This document shows positions 52,949 through 61,681 of a stretch of 64,000 nt of DNA, in pieces. The position numbers and the translations under genes were made by a program. Each line of letters opens with the position of its first letter. The stretch's first letter is position 1. A model generated the notes under the pieces. It searched no databases and had not been told where the DNA came from. It worked only from the letters and a program-made list of their open reading frames with translations. This stretch comes from Methylobacterium variabile (GTDB lineage: Bacteria > Pseudomonadota > Alphaproteobacteria > Rhizobiales > Beijerinckiaceae). The stretch is taken from NCBI RefSeq assembly GCF_001043975.1, contig NZ_LABY01000013.1, forward strand, positions 1-64,000. The letters run 5' to 3'.

Positions 52949-55021
52949 ATGTCGGCTCTGAGGATCGGCATCGACGTCGGCGGCACCTTCACGGATCTCG
53001 TCGCGATCGACCAGGACGGGCGGACGATCTTCGCCAAGTCGCCGTCGACCCCGCACGACCAGTCGGTCGGCGTCGTGGCGGGCCTCGAGGAACTGGCCCG
53101 CCGGCACGGGCTCACGCTCGCCGCGCTGCTCGGCCGCACGAGCGCGATCGTCCACGGCACGACCGTCGCGACGAACGCCCTCCTCGAGCGCAAGGGCGCG
53201 AGGGTCGCGCTGCTGACCACGCAGGGGCATCGGGACGTGCTGGAGATGCGCGAGGGCCTGAAGCCCGAGCGCTACGCCCTGCGCTCGACGCCGCCCGCCC
53301 CGCTCGTGCCGCGGAACCTTCGCTTCGGCATCCGCGAGCGGGTCGGTCCCGACGGGACGGTGCTCACTCCCCTGGACGAGGCCTCGCTCGACGAGGCGAT
53401 CGCGGCGATCCGCGGGTCCGGCGCGACCTCGGTCGCGATCTGCTACCTGCACGCCTACAAGAACCCGGCGCACGAGATCGCCACGGAGGAGCGGCTGCGG
53501 GCCGCCCTGCCGGACGTCTACGTCTCGCGCTCCAGCGACGTGCTGCCCCAGATCAAGGAGTTCGAGCGCGTCTCGACGACGGTGGTGAACTCCTATGTCG
53601 GGCCCGCCGTCCGCCTCTACCTCACCAACCTCGATCAGCGCCTGCGCGAGGCGGGCTTCGCCGGAAGCCTGTTCATCGTGCTCTCGCACGGCGGCATGGC
53701 GCCGGTCGACGAGGCGAGCCGGCTTGCCGCCGCGACGGTGCTCTCGGGGCCGGCCGGCGGCGTCGCGGGCTCGCGCCGCTGCGCGCGCCTCCTCGGCATC
53801 GATGACCTCATCCCCTTCGATGTCGGCGGCACCTCGACCGACATCTCGCTGATCTCGGGCGGCGAGGCGGCGCTCTCGGCCGAGCGCGGGCTCGCGGGCG
53901 AGCGGATCGCCCTGCGCTCCCTCGACATCGCCTCGATCGCGGCGGGCGGCGGCTCGCTCGCCCAGGTCGATGCGGGCGGCACCTTCAAGGTCGGGCCGGA
54001 GAGCGCCGGCGCCGTGCCGGGCCCCGCCTGCTACGGCGGCGGGGGGACGGCCCCGGCGGTGACGGACGCGAACCTGGTGCTCGGCTACCTCGACGCCGAC
54101 AACTTCCTCGGCGGCAGGAAGACGCTCGACGTCGCGGCCGCCCAGGCGGTGATCGCGGAGCGGGCGCGCCAGCTCCGTCTGTCGCCCGACGAGACCGCGG
54201 CCGGCATCTACCGGCTGATCAACATGAACATGGCCGAGGGCATCCGCCTGATGACGCTGCGGCGCGGCGTCGATCCGCGCCGCTTCGCGCTCTTGTCCTT
54301 CGGCGGCGGGGCGGGGCTCCATGCCGTCGAGGTGGCGCGCGAGCTGGAGATCCCGCGCGTCATCGTGCCGACCGTGGCCTCCGTCCTGTCGGCCTGGGGC
54401 ATGCTGACGAGCGACCTGCGCTACGAGGTCAGCCGCACGCATGTGGGCGACGGCGCCGCACTGACGGACGAGGGCCTGAGGGCCGTCTACGCGACGCTCG
54501 AGGAGCAGGCGACGCGTCGCCTGAGGAGCTGGTTCGACGGCGAGATCCGCATCGAGCGCTCGGCGGAGATGCGCTACGGCGAGCAGGTCTTCGAGGTCGA
54601 CGTGCCGCTGGACGGCCTCGGCTGGGACGAGGCCGGCATCGCCCAGCGGGTCGAGGAACGCTTCCACCAGCGCCACGAGGAACTCTACACCTACGCCTCG
54701 CGCGACCAGGAGGTCGTCTTCGTCAACGCCCGCGTGTCGGCGATCGGTCATGTCCCCGAGCCTGCCCACGAGGCTCCGGGAGAGGTCCGGGGCGCGGCGC
54801 CCGCGCCGCGCGAGCGCCGCGCCTGGTTCGACGGCTGGCGCCAGGTCCCGGTCCACCAGATCGCGTCCCTGCCGCCGGGATCGCGGATCGAGGGCCCCGC
54901 CATCCTCGAGGCCGAGACGACGACGGTCGTCGCCGGCGAGGGCGACGTCGTCACCGTCAACCCGCTCGGCTGGCTCGATATCGCGCTGCGCGCGCCGGAA
55001 CGGGCGGAACAGACCGCCTGA
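52949..55021 (+). CDS. Hydantoinase/oxoprolinase family protein, HyuA-type subunit (set 2)
   Basis: A 690-aa HyuA-family subunit, paralogous to 40735-42774 (both open with IGIDVGGTFTDLVAIDQ-type and have VHGTTVATNALLERKGA). The ATP-binding loops VGGTSTDISLISGGE and AAGGGSLAQVDAGGTFKVGPES are intact, so the enzyme is probably active. It forms the ATPase half of the second cyclic-amide-opening or carboxylating enzyme. Followed 19 bases later by a class III aminotransferase. Whether set 1 and set 2 act in series or on different substrates is open. Confidence 0.9.
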   Translation: MSALRIGIDVGGTFTDLVAIDQDGRTIFAKSPSTPHDQSVGVVAGLEELARRHGLTLAALLGRTSAIVHGTTVATNALLERKGARVALLTTQGHRDVLEMREGLKPERYALRSTPPAPLVPRNLRFGIRERVGPDGTVLTPLDEASLDEAIAAIRGSGATSVAICYLHAYKNPAHEIATEERLRAALPDVYVSRSSDVLPQIKEFERVSTTVVNSYVGPAVRLYLTNLDQRLREAGFAGSLFIVLSHGGMAPVDEASRLAAATVLSGPAGGVAGSRRCARLLGIDDLIPFDVGGTSTDISLISGGEAALSAERGLAGERIALRSLDIASIAAGGGSLAQVDAGGTFKVGPESAGAVPGPACYGGGGTAPAVTDANLVLGYLDADNFLGGRKTLDVAAAQAVIAERARQLRLSPDETAAGIYRLINMNMAEGIRLMTLRRGVDPRRFALLSFGGGAGLHAVEVARELEIPRVIVPTVASVLSAWGMLTSDLRYEVSRTHVGDGAALTDEGLRAVYATLEEQATRRLRSWFDGEIRIERSAEMRYGEQVFEVDVPLDGLGWDEAGIAQRVEERFHQRHEELYTYASRDQEVVFVNARVSAIGHVPEPAHEAPGEVRGAAPAPRERRAWFDGWRQVPVHQIASLPPGSRIEGPAILEAETTTVVAGEGDVVTVNPLGWLDIALRAPERAEQTA

Positions 55022-55040
55022 CCGTCTGGAGGACTCCCCA

Positions 55041-56387
55041 ATGAGCCGCCTGCTGCTCCGCAACTTCCGCGAGAGGCCCGACGTCGCGGTCTCCGCCTCC
55101 GGCCTCCGCATCCGGTCGGCCGACGGGCGCGAGGTGATCGATGGCTCGGGCGGGGCGGCGGTCGCCTGCCTCGGCCACGCCCATCCGGTGGTGCTCGAGG
55201 CGATCCGCAAGCAGATCGAGACGGTCTGCTACGTCCATACCGGCTTCTACGTCGGCGAGCCGGTCGAGGCGCTGGCCGAGCAGCTCGTCGGGCACGAGCC
55301 GGGCGGCCTGACGCATGCCTACTTCGTCAGCAGCGGCTCGGAAGGCGTCGAGGCGGCCCTGAAGCTCGCGCGCCAATACGCCCTCGAGACCGGCCAGCCG
55401 CGGCGCGAGCACGTGATCGGCCGGCGCCAGAGCTACCACGGCAACACCCTCGGGGCGCTCGGGGCCGGCGGCAACCAGGTGCGGCGTCCGCCCTACGCGC
55501 CGATCCTGCCCGGGGCGTCGAGCCACGTCTCGCCCTGCTACCCCTATCGCGAGCAGCGGACGGACGAGGACGCCGCCGCCTACGTGCAGCGGCTCGCCAA
55601 CGAGCTGGAGGCGGAGTTCCAGCGCGTCGGGCCCGATCGCGTCATGGCCTTCATCGCCGAGCCGGTCGTCGGCGCGACGCTCGGCTGCCAGCCGGCGCTC
55701 CCGGGCTACTTCCGGGCGGTCCGGGAGATCTGCGACCGCCACGGTGCGCTGCTCATCCTGGACGAGGTGATGTGCGGGCTCGGGCGCACGGGCACCCTCC
55801 ACGCGTGGGAGCAGGAGGGTGTCGCGCCCGACATCCAGGTCATCGCGAAGGGCCTCGGCGGCGGCTACCAGCCGATCGGGGGCATCCTGGTGGCGGGGCG
55901 CATCATCGCGGCCATCGAGGCTGGCTCCGGGCTCCATCGGCACGGCCATACCTACGCGGCGCATCCCGTCGCCTGCGCGGCGGCGCTCGCGGTCCAGCAG
56001 GTCATCCGGGACGAGAACCTCGTCGAGCAGGTGGCGATCCGTGGTCGGCAGCTCGAGCAGGCGCTCAAGCGCCGCCTCGGGCAGCATCCGCATGTCGGCG
56101 ACATCCGGGGACGCGGCCTGTTCTGGGCGATGGAGCTGGTCGAGGACCGCGAGACCAAGAGGCCGTTCGCGCCCGGGATCGGCATGAACGGCCGGGTCAA
56201 GCTGGCGACCTTCGCGCGCGGTCTCGCCTGCTACCCGGTCGGCGGGACGATCGACGGCGTGCGCGGCGATCACGTCCTGCTGGCGCCCCCCTACATCGCG
56301 ACCGAGGCCGACATCGAGGCGATCGTCGAGCTGATGGCGGCGGGGATCGACGACGCTGTCCGGGCGCTGCCGCGCCCGAGCAAGTGA
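55041..56387 (+). CDS. Class III (omega-amino acid type) aminotransferase
   Basis: A 448-aa PLP-dependent aminotransferase of the class III omega-type group. FVSSGSEGVEAALKLARQYA, then GRRQSYHGNTLGALGAGGN, LLILDEVMCGLGRTGTLHAWE and Lys270 in VIAKGLGGGYQPIGG are the standard PLP-site motifs. The ATG at 55041 follows GGAGGACTCCCCA; a longer frame upstream lies in the hyuA gene in another frame. Family members handle omega-amino acids, beta-alanine, GABA and polyamines, often with pyruvate as acceptor. Two different class III aminotransferases in one cluster suggest successive amino groups, or a distal amine plus a beta-amine, in the substrate. Confidence 0.88.
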   Translation: MSRLLLRNFRERPDVAVSASGLRIRSADGREVIDGSGGAAVACLGHAHPVVLEAIRKQIETVCYVHTGFYVGEPVEALAEQLVGHEPGGLTHAYFVSSGSEGVEAALKLARQYALETGQPRREHVIGRRQSYHGNTLGALGAGGNQVRRPPYAPILPGASSHVSPCYPYREQRTDEDAAAYVQRLANELEAEFQRVGPDRVMAFIAEPVVGATLGCQPALPGYFRAVREICDRHGALLILDEVMCGLGRTGTLHAWEQEGVAPDIQVIAKGLGGGYQPIGGILVAGRIIAAIEAGSGLHRHGHTYAAHPVACAAALAVQQVIRDENLVEQVAIRGRQLEQALKRRLGQHPHVGDIRGRGLFWAMELVEDRETKRPFAPGIGMNGRVKLATFARGLACYPVGGTIDGVRGDHVLLAPPYIATEADIEAIVELMAAGIDDAVRALPRPSK

Positions 56388-57301
56388 ACTCCCATCCGAA
56401 CGGGAGAGCAGGAGGAAGCCCCATAACGCGTCCCGTCATCGTCACGTGCGCCGTGACCGGCAGCGCGCCGATCAACGCCCGGAGCCGGGCGCCGGTCAGC
56501 ACCCAGGAGATCGCCGAGGCCGCCCTGACGGCCTGGCGCGAGGGGGCCGCCATCGTGCACATCCACGTGCGCGACCCCGAGACGGGTGCGCCGAGCGGCG
56601 AGCTGCGCCTCTACGAGGACGTCGTCAACCGCATCAAGGCCGCGAATGCCGACGTCCTGATCAACCTCACCACCGGCTTCGGCGGCCGCTTCCTGCCGAG
56701 CGAGGAGGATCCGAGCCGCGGCGGTCCCGGCACCAGCCTGATGGATCCGCTCAAGCGGTGTGCGCACGTGGTCGCGCTCAAGCCCGACCTCTGCTCCCTC
56801 GACATGGGCAGCCTGAACTTCGGCCCGACCGTGTTCATCAACACGCCCGCCCATATCGCGGCGATCGCGGAGGCGGTCCTGGCGGCGGGCGTCCTGCCCG
56901 AGCTGGAGGCCTTCGAGGTGGGCCACATCCGCCTGTCGCGCCACCTGATCGACAAGGGCGTCCTGCCGGCGAGGAGCTACTTCCAGCTCTGCCTCGGCAT
57001 CGCGTGGGGCAGCGCCGCGACGACCCGCTCGATGCAGTTCCTGGCCGACGCCCTGCCGCCGGATGCGACCTGGTCCGCCTTCGGCATTGCCGACGCGCAG
57101 TTCCCGATGGCCGCGCAATCCGTCGTCCTCGGCGGGCATGTCCGCGTCGGCATGGAGGACAATCTCTACCTGTCGCGGGGCGTTCCGGCGACGAACGAGA
57201 CCCTCGTGCGCCGGGCGGCGGAGATCGTGACGGCGATCGGCTACCATGTCGCCTCCCCCGCGGAGGCACGGAGCCTCCTCGCGTTGCCGGCCCGGCCCTG
57301 A
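56384..57301 (+). CDS. BKACE family beta-keto acid cleavage enzyme (DUF849)
   Basis: A DUF849/BKACE protein. VTCAVTGSAP is the substrate loop, IVHIHVRDPETG carries the zinc pair His-x-His, and VRVGMEDNLYLSRGV carries the conserved Glu-Asp of the active site, as in 3-keto-5-aminohexanoate cleavage enzyme. The family condenses a beta-keto acid with acetyl-CoA to release acetoacetate and a shorter CoA thioester. The start is odd: an ideal AGGAGG (56410-56415) stands 7 bases before ATA at 56423, exactly where the family begins (TRPVIVTCAV), but no ATG is there. I list the GTG at 56384, which overlaps the upstream stop (GTGA) and gives 305 aa; an ATA start would give 292 aa. Confidence 0.87.
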   Translation: MNSHPNGRAGGSPITRPVIVTCAVTGSAPINARSRAPVSTQEIAEAALTAWREGAAIVHIHVRDPETGAPSGELRLYEDVVNRIKAANADVLINLTTGFGGRFLPSEEDPSRGGPGTSLMDPLKRCAHVVALKPDLCSLDMGSLNFGPTVFINTPAHIAAIAEAVLAAGVLPELEAFEVGHIRLSRHLIDKGVLPARSYFQLCLGIAWGSAATTRSMQFLADALPPDATWSAFGIADAQFPMAAQSVVLGGHVRVGMEDNLYLSRGVPATNETLVRRAAEIVTAIGYHVASPAEARSLLALPARP

Positions 57302-57313
57302 CGACGTCGAGGC

Positions 57314-58390
57314 TCAGGAGGCGGCCTTCACCGTCCTGAGGGTGCGAACCGCTGCGATCCGCAGCGGCTCCTTGCGGCCCCGCAGGGCGCGGACGCCGAG
57401 ATCGGAGACGTGGATGTGCCCGGGGAGGTGCGTCAGCCGATCGAGGAGGTCGCCCGAGACGACGATCCCGGCGCCGAGCTCCTTGGCCAGCCCCTCGAGC
57501 CGGCTCGTCGTGTTCAGCGTGTCGCCGAAATACGCGATCTTGCGCCGCTCGAGCCCGATCTCCGCCGTCACGACGGGACCGCAATGGAGGGCGGCGCGGA
57601 AGGTCGGAACCTGGCCGAAGCGGTCGATCCATCGCTCGGCGTCCGCCTCGACGATGCGCAGGAAATCGAACACGCATTCCAGGCAGGCCGCGTCCCGCAC
57701 GCCGCGGTCCATCGACCAGCTCACCAGGGCCATGTCGCCGATGTAGTCGTCGATGGAGCCCTGCGAGCGGCGGACCGGCAGGGCGAGCGCGTTGAAGATC
57801 GCCCCGAGCCAGGTCTGGGCGGCGAGGTCGCCGTGCTCCTCGGCGAAGCGCGTCGACCCGGCCACGTCGAGGAAGAGGAAGATGCGCTCCTCGGTGATCG
57901 CCCGGTGGTAGCGCCCGACGAGAAGGCTGGCGAAGACGCGCGGGCCCATCAGGTCGCGAACGCGCAGGACGAAGGTGGCCAGGGCCGAGATCCCGAGGGC
58001 GTAGGCGAACCCCGTCTCGGTCATCCGCATCGCGACCCGGGCGTCCGCCATGTAGCCGAAGCCGTGATGGAGAACGGTGCCGGCGGCCGCGTTGCCGAGC
58101 ACGATCATCGCGACGTAGGTCGCGACGGTCGCGACGCCGAACACGGGTGTGGCGGTGCGGCGGATCAGGTCGCGCCACCGCCGCATCAGCACGCCCCGCT
58201 CGTAGAGGAGGACGGGGGCGCCGATGAAGGCACCGCGGATGGCGGACACCAGCGGCTCGATCTCGAAGACGAGGCCGTAGAGCAATCCCGCCAGCGCCCC
58301 CGCGGCGGGTGCCAGGATCCAGACACCGGCTCGGAAGGGGGGCATCGCGCTTCGCACTTCGGCTGACCCGACCGTCATACCACTGATCAT
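57314..58390 (-). CDS. Membrane-bound class III adenylate/guanylate cyclase
   Basis: A 358-aa cyclase with an N-terminal membrane part of about four hydrophobic segments (VWILAPAAGALAGLLYGLVF; FGVATVATYVAMIVLGNAA; FAYALGISALATFVLRV) and a cytoplasmic class III catalytic domain: IFLFLDVAGSTRFAEEHGD with the first metal Asp, SIDDYIGDMALVSW with the second, and YFGDTLNTTSRLEGLAKELG with the transition-state Asn/Arg. The start at 58390 is preferred over 58378; longer frames have an Arg/Pro-rich leader that looks non-coding. It is convergent with the BKACE gene and is probably unrelated to that cluster. Ligand sensing unknown. Confidence 0.83.
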   Translation of the reverse strand: MISGMTVGSAEVRSAMPPFRAGVWILAPAAGALAGLLYGLVFEIEPLVSAIRGAFIGAPVLLYERGVLMRRWRDLIRRTATPVFGVATVATYVAMIVLGNAAAGTVLHHGFGYMADARVAMRMTETGFAYALGISALATFVLRVRDLMGPRVFASLLVGRYHRAITEERIFLFLDVAGSTRFAEEHGDLAAQTWLGAIFNALALPVRRSQGSIDDYIGDMALVSWSMDRGVRDAACLECVFDFLRIVEADAERWIDRFGQVPTFRAALHCGPVVTAEIGLERRKIAYFGDTLNTTSRLEGLAKELGAGIVVSGDLLDRLTHLPGHIHVSDLGVRALRGRKEPLRIAAVRTLRTVKAAS

Positions 58391-58529
58391 CGCGAATGGC
58401 CCCCGGTCGCGTCCTCTCGCCGGATGCGGGGCACCTCTCCTCCGGGGGTGACGCCGTGGACCGGGCTGGAGCCCCGACGCTGCGGCCGCCCGCGCCGCCG
58501 GCGGCCCCGCGGCACGATCCGCATATCCG

Positions 58530-59051
58530 TCATCGGGCATAGCGGGTGAAGACGAAGTCGCGCTCCTTCACCCGCGCCTCGTGGCAGGCGAAGCAGGTCT
58601 GGTGCTGCGCCTCGTCGACCGGCTTGCCGTCGATGAAGCGGCCGAAACCCCAGCCCCCCGTCGCGGGGTAGCGCTTCGCGTCCTTGACCATGACCTGCAC
58701 GGTCGTGGCGGGGCCCGGCACCGTCGCCGTCTCGAACTCGGAGGAGCGCATCTGCGTCCAGGCGAGCTTCACGAGAATGGCGCCGTCCGGGAACGGCAGC
58801 GCGCCGTCGCGGTAAGCCTTCACCGCGAGGTCGTTGCCGAGCACGGCCCGCACCTCGTTCAGCGGCGCGTCCTCGAGCGCCGGGGCGATCAGGCGCCAGT
58901 CCCGGTAGCCCTCCGGAACGGTGACGCCGTAGATCGGCGAGGCCGGCCTCGCGTCGGTGCCGGCTGCCCGGAAAGCGGCCAGGCCGAGGCAGGCGGCCGT
59001 GCCGGCCAGGAGCAGGGCGCCCCGCCGGCGGGTGCGGGACTCAGAAGCCAT
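58530..59051 (-). CDS. Cytochrome P460 family protein
   Basis: A 173-aa exported cytochrome of the P460 family. The leader TRRRGALLLAGTAACLGLAAF has an arginine cluster and hydrophobic core (Sec or Tat). PIYGVTVPEGYRDWRLIAPA is the family start, ILVKLAWTQM is the central strand, and the C-terminal CFACH (Cys153, Cys156, His157) binds heme c. P460 cytochromes oxidise hydroxylamine or bind NO; the Lys cross-link that marks true P460 cannot be verified by reading. Its start overlaps the end of the upstream alpha/beta hydrolase gene by 11 bases, so they are co-expressed. Confidence 0.86.
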   Translation of the reverse strand: MASESRTRRRGALLLAGTAACLGLAAFRAAGTDARPASPIYGVTVPEGYRDWRLIAPALEDAPLNEVRAVLGNDLAVKAYRDGALPFPDGAILVKLAWTQMRSSEFETATVPGPATTVQVMVKDAKRYPATGGWGFGRFIDGKPVDEAQHQTCFACHEARVKERDFVFTRYAR

Positions 59052-60087
59052 CGACGTCCACCACGGCTTGCGCGAAGGCCTTCGGCGCCTCCTGGGGAAG
59101 GTTGTGCCCGATGCCGCCGCGGAGGGTGCGGTGCTCGTAGCGCCCGGTGAACTTCTTGGCGTAGGCGGCGGGCTCCGGATGGGGGGCGCCGTTCGCGTCG
59201 CCCTCCATCGTGATCGTCGGAACGGCGACGGCCGGGAAGGTCGCCAGCTTGCGCTCGGTCTCGTCGAACCGCGCCTCGCCCTCCGCGAGCCCCAGCCGCC
59301 AGCGGTAGTTGTGGATCGAGACGGCGACGTGGTCCGGATTCTCGAAGGCCGGGGCCGACCGGGCGAAGGTGGCGTCGTCGAACCGCCATTGCGGCGAGGC
59401 GAGCTCCCAGATCAGGCGGGCGAACTCGCGCGTGTAGCGGGCGTAGCCCTCGCGCCCCCGCTCGGTGGCGAAGTAGAACTGGTACCACCACTGCAGCTCG
59501 GCCTTCGGCGGCAGCGGCATCGCGTTCGCCTGCTGGCTGCCGATCAGGTAGCCGCTCACCGAGACGAGGCCCTTGCACCGCGCTGGCCACAGGGCCGCGA
59601 GGATGCAGGCGGTGCGGGCGCCCCAGTCGTAGCCCGCCACGAGCGTCCGCTCGATCTTGAGCGCGTCGAGGAAGGCGACCGCGTCGTGGGCGAGCGCGGC
59701 CTGCTGGCCGTTGCGCGGCGTCGCCTCCGAGAGGAAGCGGGTCGCGCCGTATCCCCGGAGGTAGGGGATCAGCACCCGGTGGCCCGCGGCGGCGAGGACC
59801 GGCGCGACGTCGACGTAGCTGTGGATGTCGTAGGGCCAGCCGTGGAGGAGCAGGACGGGCCTGCCGTCCGCCGGGCCGGCCTCGACGTAGGCGACCTCGA
59901 GGTCGCCGGCCCGGATCCGCTTGAGCGGCCCGAACGACACGTCAGGGCCCGGTTCCGTCGCCGGCGGCGCGCCGGGGCGCGCGGTCTGCGCCGCGGCCGG
60001 GACGATCCCGGCGACCGTGCCGGCGGCCAGCGCGGCACCGAAGCGTTCGAGCAGCTGGCGGCGTACCAGTCCGATTGTCTGACCCAT
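59041..60087 (-). CDS. Exported epoxide-hydrolase-like alpha/beta hydrolase
   Basis: A 348-aa alpha/beta hydrolase. The N-terminus (LVRRQLLERFGAALAAGTVAG, end near AAAQT) looks like a Tat signal peptide, so the enzyme is probably periplasmic, unusual for this group. Fold motifs are LLLHGWPYDIHSYVD, LRGYGATRFLSE, and the nucleophile elbow VAGYDWGARTACI with Asp as nucleophile, which points to epoxide hydrolase or dehalogenase chemistry; the catalytic His is in GGIGHNLPQEAP. It overlaps the cytochrome P460 gene and leads that pair. Substrate unknown. Confidence 0.85.
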   Translation of the reverse strand: MGQTIGLVRRQLLERFGAALAAGTVAGIVPAAAQTARPGAPPATEPGPDVSFGPLKRIRAGDLEVAYVEAGPADGRPVLLLHGWPYDIHSYVDVAPVLAAAGHRVLIPYLRGYGATRFLSEATPRNGQQAALAHDAVAFLDALKIERTLVAGYDWGARTACILAALWPARCKGLVSVSGYLIGSQQANAMPLPPKAELQWWYQFYFATERGREGYARYTREFARLIWELASPQWRFDDATFARSAPAFENPDHVAVSIHNYRWRLGLAEGEARFDETERKLATFPAVAVPTITMEGDANGAPHPEPAAYAKKFTGRYEHRTLRGGIGHNLPQEAPKAFAQAVVDVDGF

Positions 60088-60388
60088 TTCACGACCCCGA
60101 TAGCGATGTGGACGATCCGGCTCCCCGTCCCGGCGGATCGGCGAACCTCAGGCGACGGTCGGCGCGACGTCGATGTGTGCAGTAAGCCGCCGGTTGTTGT
60201 GCGGAATGTGTGCGCAGGGTGCGATCTTGTAAGCAGATGTACAGATGCCCCGGACGGACCCGGGGGAGGACCGGCGCCGGTAAGGGCGCGACGCCGCCGT
60301 CGATGGTGGGGGCCTGGCGCCGGCCTCGCTGATTGCGACGGTGCGCTCCTCCGCCGGACGATCCGCGGGATGGCGGCGCGGAGCCGCG
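60088..60388. other. 301-base non-coding gap
   Basis: Between the end of the histidine kinase gene and the start of the epoxide-hydrolase-like gene, both on the minus strand. I see no gene and no strong hairpin. A locally less GC-rich stretch at about 60170-60250 (several GTGTG/TTGTT runs) is the best candidate for the promoter of the hydrolase-P460 pair, though no clear boxes can be placed. Confidence 0.45.
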
Positions 60389-61681
60389 TCAGCTGAGGGT
60401 GACGGTGGCCTCCAGGCCGCCGCCCGCGCGGTTGCGCAAGGTGAGCCTGCCGCCGATCGCGCCGGCGAGCTGCTCGGCGATGGCGAGCCCGAGGCCCGTG
60501 CCGCCGGTGTCGCGGCTGCGCGACTCCTCCAGCCGCACGAAGGGCAGCAGCACCGCCTCGAGCTTGTCCGCCGGGATGCCGGGCCCACGGTCGAGGACCG
60601 CGATGGCGATCCGGCCCTCGGACGCCCGCACCGCGATCTCCGCCCGGCCGGCGTAGCGCAGCGCATTGTCGATCAGGTTGGTGAGGATGCGCCGCAGGGC
60701 CTGCGGCCGCGTCGCGACCGTCACGTCGGCCAAGGCGGTGATCGTCACGTCCCGCCCGCCGTCCTGGTAGTCGAAGACGAGGCTCTCGACGAAGGCGCGC
60801 AAATCGAGGCGAGCCGGCGGCTCGACGTCGCCGTGCACGCTCCGGGCATAGGCGATCCCCTCGCGCACGAGCGCCTCGACCCCGTCGAGATCGGCCAGCA
60901 GCCGGTCCTGGTCGGGTCCCTCGGCGCCCGTCTCGACCCGCAGCCGCATCCGGGTGATCGGGGTCTGGAGGTCGTGCGAGATCGCCGCCAGGATGCGCAC
61001 GCGCTCGTCGAGGTGCCGGGCGATGCGCGCCTGCAGCGCGTTGAAGGCCTTTGCCGCGCGCGCGACCTCGTCCGGCCCGGCCTCCGCGAAGCGGGTCGCC
61101 GGCCGGCCGGGCTCGAGCCGGTCGGCGGCCTCGGCGAACCGGGTCAGCGGGCGCACCGCCAGCCGGACGGCGAGCCAGACGCAGGCCGCCAGTACGAGGA
61201 GCTGCACCGCCAGGGCGACCGGCAGCCACGACGCGACCCTGCGTGTCGCCGGCCGCACGTCGATGGTCAGGGCAGAGCTGTCGGCCAGGGTGACGTGGGC
61301 CTGCAGCCGCTCGGTCGGCTCGAGGAGGGCGTCGAACCGCACGGAAAAGCGCGGCTCCAGGGCGGCGCGGATCTCGTCCGCGATCATCCGCCCGCGGGAC
61401 GTGAGGGCCGGCGTTCCCGGCGCGCCGGGGCCGAGCGCGAACCGGTAGGTCGGCCGGTCGAGGAGCGGCAGCCAGGCGGCCCGCTCGGGAGCCGGCAGCC
61501 GGTCCAGCAGCGCGACGGCGACGGCGACGTCGCGCTGGAGCGTTGTCAGCATCACCGCCCGCGCCGACTGGTCGCGCTCCAGCAGCATGACGGCGAAGGC
61601 GAGCGCCTGGCTGGTCAGGAGGCCGGCGAGCAGGATCAGGAAGAGCCGGCTTCGCAGGCTGCCCGGGAGGCGCGCCCTCAT
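60389..61681 (-). CDS. EnvZ-type sensor histidine kinase
   Basis: A 430-aa transmembrane kinase: first membrane helix at residues ~10-35 (LRSRLFLILLAGLLTSQALAF), a periplasmic sensor region, second helix (WLPVALAVQLLVLAACVWLAV), a HAMP linker (RPLTRFAEAADRLEPGRP), H box with His236 in ISHDLQTPITRMRL, N box (NLIDNALRYAG), G1 (DRGPGIP) and G2 (GGTGLGLAIAEQ). The start overlaps the stop of the response regulator by 4 bases. Together they make an OmpR/EnvZ-like pair. The divergent DipZ-like gene beyond suggests periplasmic redox or envelope stress as the signal, which is inference. Confidence 0.9.
   Translation of the reverse strand: MRARLPGSLRSRLFLILLAGLLTSQALAFAVMLLERDQSARAVMLTTLQRDVAVAVALLDRLPAPERAAWLPLLDRPTYRFALGPGAPGTPALTSRGRMIADEIRAALEPRFSVRFDALLEPTERLQAHVTLADSSALTIDVRPATRRVASWLPVALAVQLLVLAACVWLAVRLAVRPLTRFAEAADRLEPGRPATRFAEAGPDEVARAAKAFNALQARIARHLDERVRILAAISHDLQTPITRMRLRVETGAEGPDQDRLLADLDGVEALVREGIAYARSVHGDVEPPARLDLRAFVESLVFDYQDGGRDVTITALADVTVATRPQALRRILTNLIDNALRYAGRAEIAVRASEGRIAIAVLDRGPGIPADKLEAVLLPFVRLEESRSRDTGGTGLGLAIAEQLAGAIGGRLTLRNRAGGGLEATVTLS

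Noticed and set aside
52433-55210. 925-codon minus-strand open frame opposite the second HyuBA pair
   Set aside because: Antisense to two conserved genes with clear motifs; no domain in its translation.
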